A stretch of DNA of 64,000 nt from Paracoccaceae bacterium (GTDB taxonomy: Bacteria > Pseudomonadota > Alphaproteobacteria > Rhodobacterales > Rhodobacteraceae), in the NCBI GenBank assembly GCA_947476475.1, contig CANJQT010000002.1:1-64000 (forward strand). Direction: 5' to 3'. The notes under the pieces are model-generated. The model was not told the DNA's origin, ran no database searches, and saw nothing but the letters and a program-made list of their open reading frames with translations. Shown here piece after piece: positions 33,287-40,777 of the stretch (its first letter is position 1; each line of letters begins with the position of its first letter). Position numbers and translations under genes: made by a program.

Positions 33287-33687
33287 GCAGCCACCTCGCC
33301 GGTTCGGCGGCTGGAAAAGCCTGGTTCTTCCCTTTCGGTAGTGCGGCTTCGGTTTGGCCCGTGCAGCACCTTAAGCCGCCGCGCGGCACCGCCATGGTTC
33401 GCCTCTGGCAGGTCATGCAGCGATGCCAGCAAAAGTTCCAGCCGTTGGGCCGAGGTTTCTGCCCGTTCAGTCAGCGTGCGCAAGGTGACAGTCGAATCGC
33501 CTGCGGCCATGCGTGCCTGTTCCAGCGCGCGCGTCATGTCGTCAACCTGCGCGGACAGAACCGCAATCGCCCCGCCCATGCCGGTTTCCAGTGTCGAAAA
33601 ACTGCGCAGCTTTCGTGACAAGACATAGCAAAACAGCCCCGCCCCCAGCGAGCCGGCCCCCAGAAGAAGATTGGCCACGATTTCCAT
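33283..33687 (-). CDS. Small single-pass membrane protein of the flagellar operon, unknown function
   Basis: 134 residues. One N-terminal membrane helix (about 4-24) is followed by a short coiled coil (about 42-92) and a basic, probably disordered tail (RSRTTEREEPGFSSRR). No named family is recognised. It lies 9 bp after fliL and overlaps the motE-like gene by ATGA, so it is translated as part of the motor operon. Topology (N-in helix, cytosolic or periplasmic coil) is undecided. A role in motor or stator assembly is suggested only by location. Confidence 0.65.
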   Translation of the reverse strand: MEIVANLLLGAGSLGAGLFCYVLSRKLRSFSTLETGMGGAIAVLSAQVDDMTRALEQARMAAGDSTVTLRTLTERAETSAQRLELLLASLHDLPEANHGGAARRLKVLHGPNRSRTTEREEPGFSSRRTGEVAA

Positions 33688-33696
33688 TTCTCTTTC

Positions 33697-34185
33697 CTAG
33701 TTGATGATGAATTCGGTGATCAGCAGGTCACGCACCCGCCCTTCGCCGGTGACGATCTGCACCCGACGGAGCATCTGACTGCGCAGTCGCACCAGCGCAT
33801 CCGGATCTTCCAGTTCTGCGGTTTCGACGGCGCGCAGATAACCATTGAGTACGTCAAGAATCCGGGGCAGCAACAGAATCACATCGGGTTCAACTGCCTT
33901 GCCAACCTCGATCTGGCCAGTGAAATGCAGGAACCGTCCGCCTGCCTTGGGGCCGAGCGAAACGACGAGAGGCTCAAGCGGCACAAAGGCGATATCCGGC
34001 AAAGCTTCCGGGCTTTCTTCCCCGGCATCTGCGGTTGCCTCCTCTTGGTGGCCAAGAATCAGGCCCGAATAGACCGCGTAAAAGCCCCCGCCGCCCAACA
34101 AAAGCATGAGGACAAGCCCGATAACAAAGGACTTTTTCGTCTTCCTCTTCGGGGCAACTTCGTCGGTATCCTGTGCTTGCACCAT
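33697..34185 (-). CDS. fliL: Flagellar basal body-associated protein FliL
   Basis: 162 residues: a short basic cytoplasmic N terminus (KRKTKKS), one membrane helix (about 20-42, FVIGLVLMLLLGGGGFYAVY) and a periplasmic stomatin-like domain ending LRSQMLRRVQIVTGEGRVRDLLITEFIIN (about 134-162), the conserved FliL C terminus. FliL rings surround and support MotAB stators. It is the first gene of the minus arm and diverges from fliF across 119 bp containing a CtrA-type box, as expected for a CtrA-controlled class II flagellar gene in alphaproteobacteria. Confidence 0.92.
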   Translation of the reverse strand: MVQAQDTDEVAPKRKTKKSFVIGLVLMLLLGGGGFYAVYSGLILGHQEEATADAGEESPEALPDIAFVPLEPLVVSLGPKAGGRFLHFTGQIEVGKAVEPDVILLLPRILDVLNGYLRAVETAELEDPDALVRLRSQMLRRVQIVTGEGRVRDLLITEFIIN

Positions 34186-34229
34186 ATCGGGTCCATTCGT
34201 CTGATCGTTTTTCTATAGCCCCGTGCCCA

Positions 34230-34244
34230 CTAACCGATTGTTAA
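34230..34244. promoter_or_regulatory. CtrA-type box (CTAA-N7-TTAA) between fliL and fliF
   Basis: CTAA (34230-34233), seven bases, TTAA (34241-34244): one mismatch from TTAA-N7-TTAA. It lies 45 bp upstream of fliL and 60 bp upstream of fliF. A TATAG hexamer region (34213-34218) lies on the fliL side at roughly -10 distance. CtrA control of flagellar genes is well documented in Rhodobacteraceae and Caulobacter. Confidence 0.6.
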
Positions 34245-34304
34245 GCGCAATCGCCGAATGATCAGGAGGACGGGCAGAAGCTCAGTGAATCGGAGGCTAT
34301 CGGA

Positions 34305-35909
34305 GTGCAGCAGTTCGTGGCGCAATGGCTGGCTTTGACGCCTCGCAGAAGGCTAATTGCGGCGGCGGCGACGCTGGCGATGGCTGCCACGGTCTATGTG
34401 ATTGCCGGCATTGCCACCCGCCCTTCGATGGCGCTGCTTTACGCCGGCCTGGAAGGGGCGAACGCGGGCGAGGTGCTGGCGGCGCTCGACCAGCGCGCCG
34501 TCAGCTACGAGGTGCGGGGTGCCGCGATTTACGTCGATTCGACCAGACGGGACGAATTGCGCATGGATCTGGCCGCACAGGGTCTGCCTGCCAATTCTGG
34601 CGCGGGCTATGAGTTGTTGGACGGACTTACGGGGTTTGGCACCACATCGCAGATGTTCGATGCCGCCTACTGGCGTGCCAAGGAAGGCGAGATCGCGCGC
34701 ACGATTGCCGCCATGCCCAATATGAAATCGGTAAGGGTGCATATTTCAAATGCTGAACCACAGGGATTTCGGGCCACCGCAGCGCCAACCGCTTCCGTTT
34801 CAGTGGTCACCCGCGATGGGGTATTGTCGCAGCCTCATGCCCGGGCGCTGCGGTTCCTGTTGGCTTCGGCAGTGGCGGGCATGCGCCCCGACGATGTGTC
34901 GATCATCGACGGTCAAGGCAACCTGATCGGGGCCGACGATGCGAACGAATCTGGCGCGGCGGATGATCGCGCGGCAGATTTGCGCGAAAAGGTGCTGCGC
35001 CTGCTTGAGGCGCGGGTCGGCCCCGGCAAGGCGGTTGTCGAGGTGGCGCGGGAAACCGTGACCGACAGCGAAACGGTGAGCGAACGCAAGATAGACCCGC
35101 AGGCGCGCGTTGCGATTTCGTCCGAGACCGAAGAGCAAACGACTTCGGCCAACGATCAAGGCGGAACCGGGGTGTCTGTGGCGTCGAACCTGCCCACGGG
35201 GGCGGCGGGCGGGTCGGGAAAGACGTCGCAAAAACAAGATAGCCGAACCCGCGAGCGGATAAACTTTGAAGTGAGCGAAACCAGGCGCGATCTGGTGCGC
35301 GGCCCGGGCGCAACGCGGCGTTTGACGGTGGCTGTGCTTGTAGACGGGATTATGGCCCCCCCTCTGGCAAGCGAAGGGGAAGCGCAGTGGCAGCCCCGTC
35401 CCGAAGACGAACTTACCGCGCTGCGCGATCTGGTGGCGGCGGCGGTCGGCTATGACGAGGCGCGCGGCGACGTTATCACCATCAGGACGCTGGCGTTCGA
35501 GCCTTTCAGTGCCAGCGGAACCGAGGCTGGCGCATCGCTCTTTCCGGCTTTTGCGCTGGATGTCATGAGCCTTGTACAACTTGGCGTGTTGGCGATTGTG
35601 GCGCTGGTGTTGGGCCTCTTCGTTGTGCGCCCGATCCTGACGGCCCGGCCGGGCAGGATGGTCGGGGCTCTGCCCGCGCCATCGCCGGTGATGGTGGCGC
35701 CTGCCCTATCGGGCGTGATCGAAGAGGGGGACTTCATGCCTCGAGATCTGTCGTTGCTGAATGGCGGCGCGCGGAATGCTATTACTGCCGCACAAGATGA
35801 TCTGGCGGATCCGGTCGCCCGGCTGCGACGGCTGATTTCCGAGCGACAGGAAGAAACCGTCGAGATCCTGAAAAGCTGGATGGATGACCCTGAAGCAGAG
35901 AAGGCATGA
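34305..35909 (+). CDS. fliF: Flagellar MS-ring protein FliF
   Basis: 534 residues, typical for FliF. The two membrane helices lie near 18-37 (LIAAAATLAMAATVYVIAGI) and in the C-terminal part (VMSLVQLGVLAIVALVLGLF). Between them are the ring-building motifs: LYAGLEGANAGEVLAALD, QMFDAAYWRAKEGEIARTIA and RALRFLLASAVAGMRPDDVSI. The C-terminal tail would bind FliG. Start is GTG at 34305 with GGAGG eight bases upstream. It opens the plus arm fliF-fliH-fliN-fliP; unusually, no fliG follows, so the switch proteins FliG and FliM must be encoded elsewhere. Confidence 0.95.
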   Translation: MQQFVAQWLALTPRRRLIAAAATLAMAATVYVIAGIATRPSMALLYAGLEGANAGEVLAALDQRAVSYEVRGAAIYVDSTRRDELRMDLAAQGLPANSGAGYELLDGLTGFGTTSQMFDAAYWRAKEGEIARTIAAMPNMKSVRVHISNAEPQGFRATAAPTASVSVVTRDGVLSQPHARALRFLLASAVAGMRPDDVSIIDGQGNLIGADDANESGAADDRAADLREKVLRLLEARVGPGKAVVEVARETVTDSETVSERKIDPQARVAISSETEEQTTSANDQGGTGVSVASNLPTGAAGGSGKTSQKQDSRTRERINFEVSETRRDLVRGPGATRRLTVAVLVDGIMAPPLASEGEAQWQPRPEDELTALRDLVAAAVGYDEARGDVITIRTLAFEPFSASGTEAGASLFPAFALDVMSLVQLGVLAIVALVLGLFVVRPILTARPGRMVGALPAPSPVMVAPALSGVIEEGDFMPRDLSLLNGGARNAITAAQDDLADPVARLRRLISERQEETVEILKSWMDDPEAEKA

Positions 35910-36502
35910 TGGCGCGGCTTTTACAGCTTGAAGAGTTCGATGACGATGGAATGGGGTTGGGCGCAACCTCGCTATCGGCGGCTGAAAGCGAGGAGTTGCG
36001 GCTGGCTGCCTATGAGCAGGGTTATGCCGCCGGCTGGGAGGATGCCTTGACCGCGCAAAGCGCGGACATGGCGCGGCTACGCAGTGATCTGGGGCGCAGC
36101 CTGTCGGAAATGTCGGTCAGTTTTGCAGAGGCGCGCAGTCATGTTCTGGCATCGCTGGAACCTTTGCTGCGCGACATGGTGAACAAGGTGCTGCCGGTGA
36201 CCGCACACAAGGCGCTTGGGCAGATGATTTTGCAGGAATTGCTACCGGCGGCGGAAGGACTGACCAATGTGCCGGTTCTGGTGCGCACCGCACCCGTGAA
36301 TCGCGATCTGGTGGCTGAACTGCTTGCCCGTGAAACCCGTCTGCCCTTGCAGGTGGTGGCAGAGCCGACTTTGGGCGAGGGGCAGGCCTATTTGAAACTG
36401 GGCGCCACCGAGATGAACGTTGATCTGGATGGCGTCATTGACGCCATCGCAGCAGCGGTTGCCGCCTTTTTCCACATTGAGCGTCATGAGGCAGAGCGAT
36501 GA
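35906..36502 (+). CDS. fliH: FliH-like flagellar export ATPase regulator
   Basis: 198 residues. The N-terminal third has the QGYAAGWEDAL-type helix seen in FliH/YscL proteins; a helical segment follows, then a C-terminal alpha/beta domain (about 110-198, NVPVLVRTAPVNRDLVAELL, LKLGATEMNVDLDGVIDAIA) resembling the FliH/V-ATPase E-subunit fold. FliH dimers hold the FliI ATPase at the export gate. Similarity is weak, as usual for this family, and the position between fliF and fliN is the main support. It overlaps fliF and fliN by ATGA. fliI is not in the window. Confidence 0.75.
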   Translation: MMARLLQLEEFDDDGMGLGATSLSAAESEELRLAAYEQGYAAGWEDALTAQSADMARLRSDLGRSLSEMSVSFAEARSHVLASLEPLLRDMVNKVLPVTAHKALGQMILQELLPAAEGLTNVPVLVRTAPVNRDLVAELLARETRLPLQVVAEPTLGEGQAYLKLGATEMNVDLDGVIDAIAAAVAAFFHIERHEAER

Positions 36503-36774
36503 CAGACGGGTTTTCGACCGACAAAAATCCTTTTACCCAGGTGCCGATCACCATCACCATCTCGGTCGGTCGGGCGCACCCTGCGGTGCGTGATCTGTTG
36601 CGGCTAAAGCAGGATGCGATCCTGACGCTGGACAGCCGCGTCGACGACCCGGTCGAACTTTATGTTGGCGACAAGTTGATCGGGCGCGGGGCACTGACTG
36701 AACTTGACGGTGATCGTGCCGGACAACTCGCCGTGAGGCTGACAGAGGTGGCCGATCTGAAAGGCGGTCTGTGA
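36499..36774 (+). CDS. fliN: Flagellar motor switch protein FliN
   Basis: 91 residues, the compact SpoA (FliM/FliN C-terminal) domain: VPITITISVGRAHPAVRDLL, LKQDAILTLDSRVDDPVELYV, and GRGALTELDGDRAGQLAVRLTEV. FliN forms the lower C-ring that binds FliH and sets rotation direction. It overlaps the FliH-like gene by ATGA and abuts fliP directly (stop 36772-36774, next ATG 36775). The N-terminal extension seen in some FliN proteins is nearly absent. Confidence 0.9.
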   Translation: MTDGFSTDKNPFTQVPITITISVGRAHPAVRDLLRLKQDAILTLDSRVDDPVELYVGDKLIGRGALTELDGDRAGQLAVRLTEVADLKGGL

Positions 36775-37521
36775 ATGACCCGCGCAGGCCTGCAGAATGC
36801 GGGCTTATGTCTGCTGCTGCTGATCCTACCGGTCCGCGCTTGCGCTCAGGACGGCGTGGCGTTTTTGAACGGACTGGCCGGTGGCAGCACGCTGACCGGC
36901 CAGTCTATGCTGATCATTGCCGCAGTCACAGTTCTGAGCCTGGCGCCCGGGCTTGCGGTGATGGTGACTTGTTTTCCCTTCATCGTCACGGTCCTGTCGA
37001 TCCTGCGGCAGGCAATCGGCTTGCAGCAATTGCCGCCCAACATGTTGATCGTTTCGCTGTCGCTGTTCCTGACCTGGTTCATCATGGAACCCACCTTTCA
37101 GCAGGCCTGGACAACTGCAGGCAAGCCGCTTCTGGACGGAACCATCGACCTTCAAGCGGCGCTTGTGGCAGGGATCAAGCCCTTTCACGTCTTCATGTCC
37201 GCCCGGGTGGACCCTCAAACGCTTGCCTCTCTAGCCGCGCTGCGCCCGGAAACCGCCGCAATCACCAGCAACGCCGAGGCGCCCCTGTCGCTTCTGGTGC
37301 CTGCGTTCATGCTGTCGGAAGTGGCCCGCGCCTTCGAGATCGGATTTCTGGTCTTTCTGCCCTTTCTGATCATTGATCTGGTCGTCTCGGCACTGCTGAT
37401 GTCGATGGGGATGATGATGGTGCCGCCTGCCATCGTGTCCTTGCCCTTCAAGCTGGCATTCTTCGTCGTCGCCGACGGATGGGCGCTGATTTCCGGCGCG
37501 CTGGTGCGCAGCTACTTCTGA
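36775..37521 (+). CDS. fliP: Flagellar biosynthetic protein FliP
   Basis: 248 residues with an N-terminal cleavable-type signal (LCLLLLILPVRACAQ) and four membrane helices. Family blocks are PFIVTVLSILRQAIGLQQLPPNMLIV (about 61-86), the periplasmic domain to about 170, LVPAFMLSEVARAFEIGFLVFLPFLIIDLVVSALLMSMGMMMVPP (about 173-220), and the C-terminal LPFKLAFFVVADGW. FliP is the main ring of the export gate. It ends the plus arm. Its usual partner fliQ does not follow; the next gene is convergent. Confidence 0.95.
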   Translation: MTRAGLQNAGLCLLLLILPVRACAQDGVAFLNGLAGGSTLTGQSMLIIAAVTVLSLAPGLAVMVTCFPFIVTVLSILRQAIGLQQLPPNMLIVSLSLFLTWFIMEPTFQQAWTTAGKPLLDGTIDLQAALVAGIKPFHVFMSARVDPQTLASLAALRPETAAITSNAEAPLSLLVPAFMLSEVARAFEIGFLVFLPFLIIDLVVSALLMSMGMMMVPPAIVSLPFKLAFFVVADGWALISGALVRSYF

Positions 37522-37964
37522 AGGTGACGACGGTCTTCATGTGCAATCTGCGCAATGCGCACCACCCGCAGGGCTTCGGTCAAGCTGGCTATGAGGATGC
37601 CAAAATTGATGAAACCGTTCGCGGCCGCCATGCCGCCCAGCAGCCTCCATTCGTGCGGCAACAGCACATCGCCGTAACCCAGCGTAGTGAAAGAGACGAG
37701 CGCGAAATAGACGCAAGGCTCCAGCCCGGAAAAAAGCTGCAAGGCCCAGAAGGTCAGTGCCCAAAGCCAGACGCCGAAGGTGACAACGCCAAGCACCCAG
37801 ACCGCCGCCGCGCACAACAGTAAAAGGAGTTTCGGCGCGTGTGGCGGACGGGCGAGCCAGTCGTGATGACGCCGCAGCAATGTTTCGACCCACCAAAGGC
37901 TGATCCCCGCCACGGCAATTGTAATCAGCATCAGGGCTGAGCCCAAGGCGATCTGCAAGACCAT
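37512..37964 (-). CDS. Two-TM potassium channel-like protein
   Basis: 150 residues with hydrophobic segments at about 4-25, 46-75 and 105-128. A pore loop [17 protein letters not shown] carries the potassium selectivity filter TLGYGD. There is no RCK or cyclic-nucleotide domain, so it is a minimal ion channel of the Ion_trans_2 class. It may be a small K+ channel or a related non-selective pore. Its 3' end overlaps fliP by 10 bp in convergent orientation, which leaves no separate terminator between them. Confidence 0.82.
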   Translation of the reverse strand: MVLQIALGSALMLITIAVAGISLWWVETLLRRHHDWLARPPHAPKLLLLLCAAAVWVLGVVTFGVWLWALTFWALQLFSGLEPCVYFALVSFTTLGYGDVLLPHEWRLLGGMAAANGFINFGILIASLTEALRVVRIAQIAHEDRRHLQK

Positions 37965-38070
37965 GGCGTGTTTCCTTTTCTGCTGCCCGATAAACTTATG
38001 TACCGAACACGGCGCTGCAAAGGGCCAGTGTCTGGACTTGAGGGTGTTGGTGCCCTATCTCAGCCGCATC

Positions 38071-38541
38071 ATGGTGCAAAAGTCTGACCCCAATTCGAAA
38101 CTTATCGCTGAGAACCGCCGCGCGCGGTTCGATTATTTTATCGAAAGTGACCTTGAAGCCGGGATCATGCTGACCGGATCAGAGGTGAAGTCCTTGCGTA
38201 CCGGCCAGTCTAACATCGCGGAAAGCTACGCATCGGTGGAGAATGGCGAGCTTTGGCTGATCAACAGCTATATTGCTGCCTACAAGCAGGCCGGGATTTT
38301 TGGCCACGAGGAGCGCCGCCGCCGGAAGCTTTTGGTGTCGAAGAAGGAATTGTCGCGCTTGTGGCAAGCCATCGGGCGTGAGGGCATGACATTGGTGCCC
38401 CTGGCCATGTATTTCAACGACCGCGGCCGGGTGAAGCTCAAGATCGGCATTGCCAAAGGCAAGAAGGCTGCGGACAAGCGAGAGACTGAAGCTAAGCGCG
38501 ATTGGGGCCGCCAGAAGCAGCGGTTGCTTAAGCAAGGCTGA
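38071..38541 (+). CDS. smpB: SsrA-binding protein SmpB
   Basis: 156 residues. [20 protein letters not shown] is the N-terminal beta-barrel signature; [19 protein letters not shown] and the basic C-terminal tail ([22 protein letters not shown]) follow. SmpB binds tmRNA and places it on stalled ribosomes for trans-translation. The ATG at 38071 is chosen because the conserved SmpB N terminus begins right after it. No tmRNA gene is recognised in the window. Confidence 0.95.
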   Translation: MVQKSDPNSKLIAENRRARFDYFIESDLEAGIMLTGSEVKSLRTGQSNIAESYASVENGELWLINSYIAAYKQAGIFGHEERRRRKLLVSKKELSRLWQAIGREGMTLVPLAMYFNDRGRVKLKIGIAKGKKAADKRETEAKRDWGRQKQRLLKQG

Positions 38542-38549
38542 GCAGAGCT

Positions 38550-38564
38550 CCGTCAATTTGACGG
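38550..38564. promoter_or_regulatory. CCGTCAA-T-TTGACGG palindrome in the smpB-sseA gap
   Basis: Perfect 7-bp inverted repeat around one base, 8 bp after the smpB stop. A one-base loop cannot form a stable RNA hairpin, so it reads better as a DNA-level operator. The rest of the 160-bp gap holds a CGAAG/CTTCG hairpin before sseA. Confidence 0.35.
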
Positions 38565-38701
38565 TGCAGGCGACATCAAATCCGCCTTGGCCCGGTGAAA
38601 GACCTGCATGGGTATGCCGCGAGCGTGCTCACCTGACGAAGTCGGGCTTGCTTCGACCCACTGCTCCCGGCTAATCCAGAAGCGCACAAGGAGAGGCAGA
38701 T

Positions 38702-39550
38702 ATGGCAGACGATCCCAAAACCGTTGTTTCCACCGACTGGCTTGGGGCACACCTGAAGGATCCCGATCTGCGGATCCTGGATGCAAGCTGGTATCTGCCC
38801 GACGCTGGCCGCGATGCGAAGGCCGAATATCAGGCCGCCCATATTCCCGGCGCGCGCTTCTTCGACATCGACGAAATTTCCGACAAAAGGTCGGGCCTGC
38901 CGCACATGGCCCCACCACCCGAGATGTTCATCAGCCGCATGCGGGCGATGGGGGTAGGCGATGGCCATCAGGTCGTTGTTTATGATGGATCGGGTCTGTT
39001 TTCAGCAGCGCGTGTCTGGTGGACATTCCGGTTGATGGGCAAGGTCGATGTCGCGGTTCTGGACGGCGGATTTCCGAAGTGGCAAGCCGAAGGCCGCCCA
39101 ACTGAAGACATGCCCCCCATGGTGCGCGACCGCCATATCACCGTTCAGCGCCAGGCTCATCTGGTCCGGGATGTTACCCAGGTGGCTGCTGCCGCCAAAC
39201 TGGGCGATCACGCGATCATCGATGCCCGCGCCCCGGGCCGGTTCCGGGGCGAAGAGCCAGAGCCGCGCCCCGGCCTGCGCGGGGGTCATATCCCCGGGTC
39301 CATCAACGTGCCCTTCAAGACGCTTCTGAACCCCGACAATACGATGAAAGACCCCGGGACACTGCGGGCGGTTTTCATGGCGGCCGGGGTTGATCTGAAG
39401 AAACCGGCGATCACCTCTTGCGGCTCGGGCATCACGGCCGCGGTTCTAAGTCTGGCACTGGAACGGATCGGCAAGCGGGATCATTCGCTGTACGACGGGT
39501 CTTGGGCCGAATGGGGCATGTATGGCGATCTGAAGGTTGTCAAAGGCTGA
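38702..39550 (+). CDS. sseA: 3-mercaptopyruvate sulfurtransferase
   Basis: 282 residues with two rhodanese domains. The active loop is SCGSGITA with Cys240; the CG[S/T]G[V/I]T form marks mercaptopyruvate sulfurtransferases rather than thiosulfate rhodaneses. N-terminal blocks are VSTDWLGAHLKDPDLRILDASW and AHIPGARFFDIDEIS. It transfers sulfane sulfur from 3-mercaptopyruvate to thiols or cyanide. GGAGAGG precedes the ATG. The next gene, an aromatic/aspartate aminotransferase, starts 11 bp downstream; a transaminase can make 3-mercaptopyruvate from cysteine, so the two may act together. Confidence 0.92.
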   Translation: MADDPKTVVSTDWLGAHLKDPDLRILDASWYLPDAGRDAKAEYQAAHIPGARFFDIDEISDKRSGLPHMAPPPEMFISRMRAMGVGDGHQVVVYDGSGLFSAARVWWTFRLMGKVDVAVLDGGFPKWQAEGRPTEDMPPMVRDRHITVQRQAHLVRDVTQVAAAAKLGDHAIIDARAPGRFRGEEPEPRPGLRGGHIPGSINVPFKTLLNPDNTMKDPGTLRAVFMAAGVDLKKPAITSCGSGITAAVLSLALERIGKRDHSLYDGSWAEWGMYGDLKVVKG

Positions 39551-39561
39551 AAGGAAGATCC

Positions 39562-40743
39562 ATGCTGAACGCTTTGAAACCACAGCCAGCCGACAAGATC
39601 CTGCAACTGATAGGCCAGTTCCGCGCCGATCCGCGGAATGACAAGATCGACCTCGGCGTTGGGGTTTACAAAGACGCAACCGGGCTGACACCTGTGATGC
39701 GCGCGGTGAAGGCGGCCGAATACCGACTGTGGCAAAGCCAGATGACCAAGTCCTACACTGGTCTTGCGGGAGAACCAGAATTCAACTCTGCGATGGCTGC
39801 GATGATCCTTGGGCCGTCACCCGACAACGGCCGCATCGCATCGGTGGCTACGCCGGGCGGGACCGGGGCCATCCGGCAGGCGTTCGAGTTGATCCGCATG
39901 GCGGCCCCCGATGCCACGGTTTGGGTGTCTGACCCGACCTGGCCCAACCACACGTCGATCCTGAATTATCTGGGCATGAAGCAGCGCACTTACCGCTATT
40001 TCGACACTGAAAGCCGTGGCGTGGATTTTGCCGGGCTCATAAGCGACCTGGCCGGGGCAAAAGCAGGCGATGTGGTCTTGTTGCACGGCTGTTGCCACAA
40101 TCCGACAGGGGCCAACCTGACCTTGCCTGAATGGGACGAAGTCGCCGCCCTGCTGGAAAAGACAGGGGCAATACCGCTGATCGACCTTGCCTACCAAGGC
40201 TTCGGCGATGGGCTGGAGGAGGATGCAGGGGGCACACGTCTGATTGTGGCGCGTCTTCCCGAAGTGCTGATTGCCGCATCTTGCAGCAAGAATTTTGGGA
40301 TTTACCGCGAACGGACTGGGGTGTTGATGACCCTGTCCGACCCGTCGCTGCGAGAGGTGTCGCAGGCCAACCTCGCGTTTCTGAACCGTCAGAACTATTC
40401 CTTCCCGCCCGATCATGGCGCGCGGGTCGTTACAACAATCCTGATGGATGAGGCGCTTAAAGCTGACTGGAAGGCCGAACTGGAAGCGATCCGCAATGGT
40501 ATGCTGTCCTTGCGCGCCCAATTGGCGCAGGAGTTGCGCAACCTGTCGGGATCAGACCGCTTTGGTTTCATCGCCCAGCATCGCGGCATGTTTTCGCGCC
40601 TGGGGGCCACGCCGGAGCAGGTGGAACGGCTGCGGGCGGAACATGGGATCTATATGGTGGGCGATAGCCGCCTGAACATCGCCGGGCTGAATGTGAAAAC
40701 CGTGCCAATCCTGGCACGGGCCATTCTGGCGGTCGGGATCTGA
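39562..40743 (+). CDS. tyrB: Aromatic amino acid / aspartate aminotransferase (class I)
   Basis: 393 residues, fold type I PLP aminotransferase of the AspC/TyrB group. KIDLGVGVYKDATGLTPVM (28-46) is the group N-terminal block, HNPTG (179-183) the PLP-pyridine region, IDLAYQGFGDGLEED follows, and ASCSKNFGIYRERTG carries the PLP lysine Lys243. It transfers amino groups from aspartate, tyrosine or phenylalanine to 2-oxoglutarate. The ATG at 39562 follows AAGGAAG. AspC versus TyrB specificity cannot be decided, so the symbol is provisional. It forms a short operon with sseA and ends at a strong terminator. Confidence 0.85.
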   Translation: MLNALKPQPADKILQLIGQFRADPRNDKIDLGVGVYKDATGLTPVMRAVKAAEYRLWQSQMTKSYTGLAGEPEFNSAMAAMILGPSPDNGRIASVATPGGTGAIRQAFELIRMAAPDATVWVSDPTWPNHTSILNYLGMKQRTYRYFDTESRGVDFAGLISDLAGAKAGDVVLLHGCCHNPTGANLTLPEWDEVAALLEKTGAIPLIDLAYQGFGDGLEEDAGGTRLIVARLPEVLIAASCSKNFGIYRERTGVLMTLSDPSLREVSQANLAFLNRQNYSFPPDHGARVVTTILMDEALKADWKAELEAIRNGMLSLRAQLAQELRNLSGSDRFGFIAQHRGMFSRLGATPEQVERLRAEHGIYMVGDSRLNIAGLNVKTVPILARAILAVGI

Positions 40744-40749
40744 AACAGG

Positions 40750-40774
40750 GGGCGGGGCCGAAGCCCCGCCCTTT
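40750..40774. terminator. Bidirectional terminator between the aminotransferase and amtB
   Basis: Perfect 9-bp stem GGGCGGGGC (40750-40758) / GCCCCGCCC (40763-40771) with a 4-base loop, followed by TTT on the plus strand; the minus-strand transcript would have a UUCG loop. It lies between the two convergent stops (40743 and 40778). Confidence 0.75.
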
Positions 40775-40777
40775 GAG

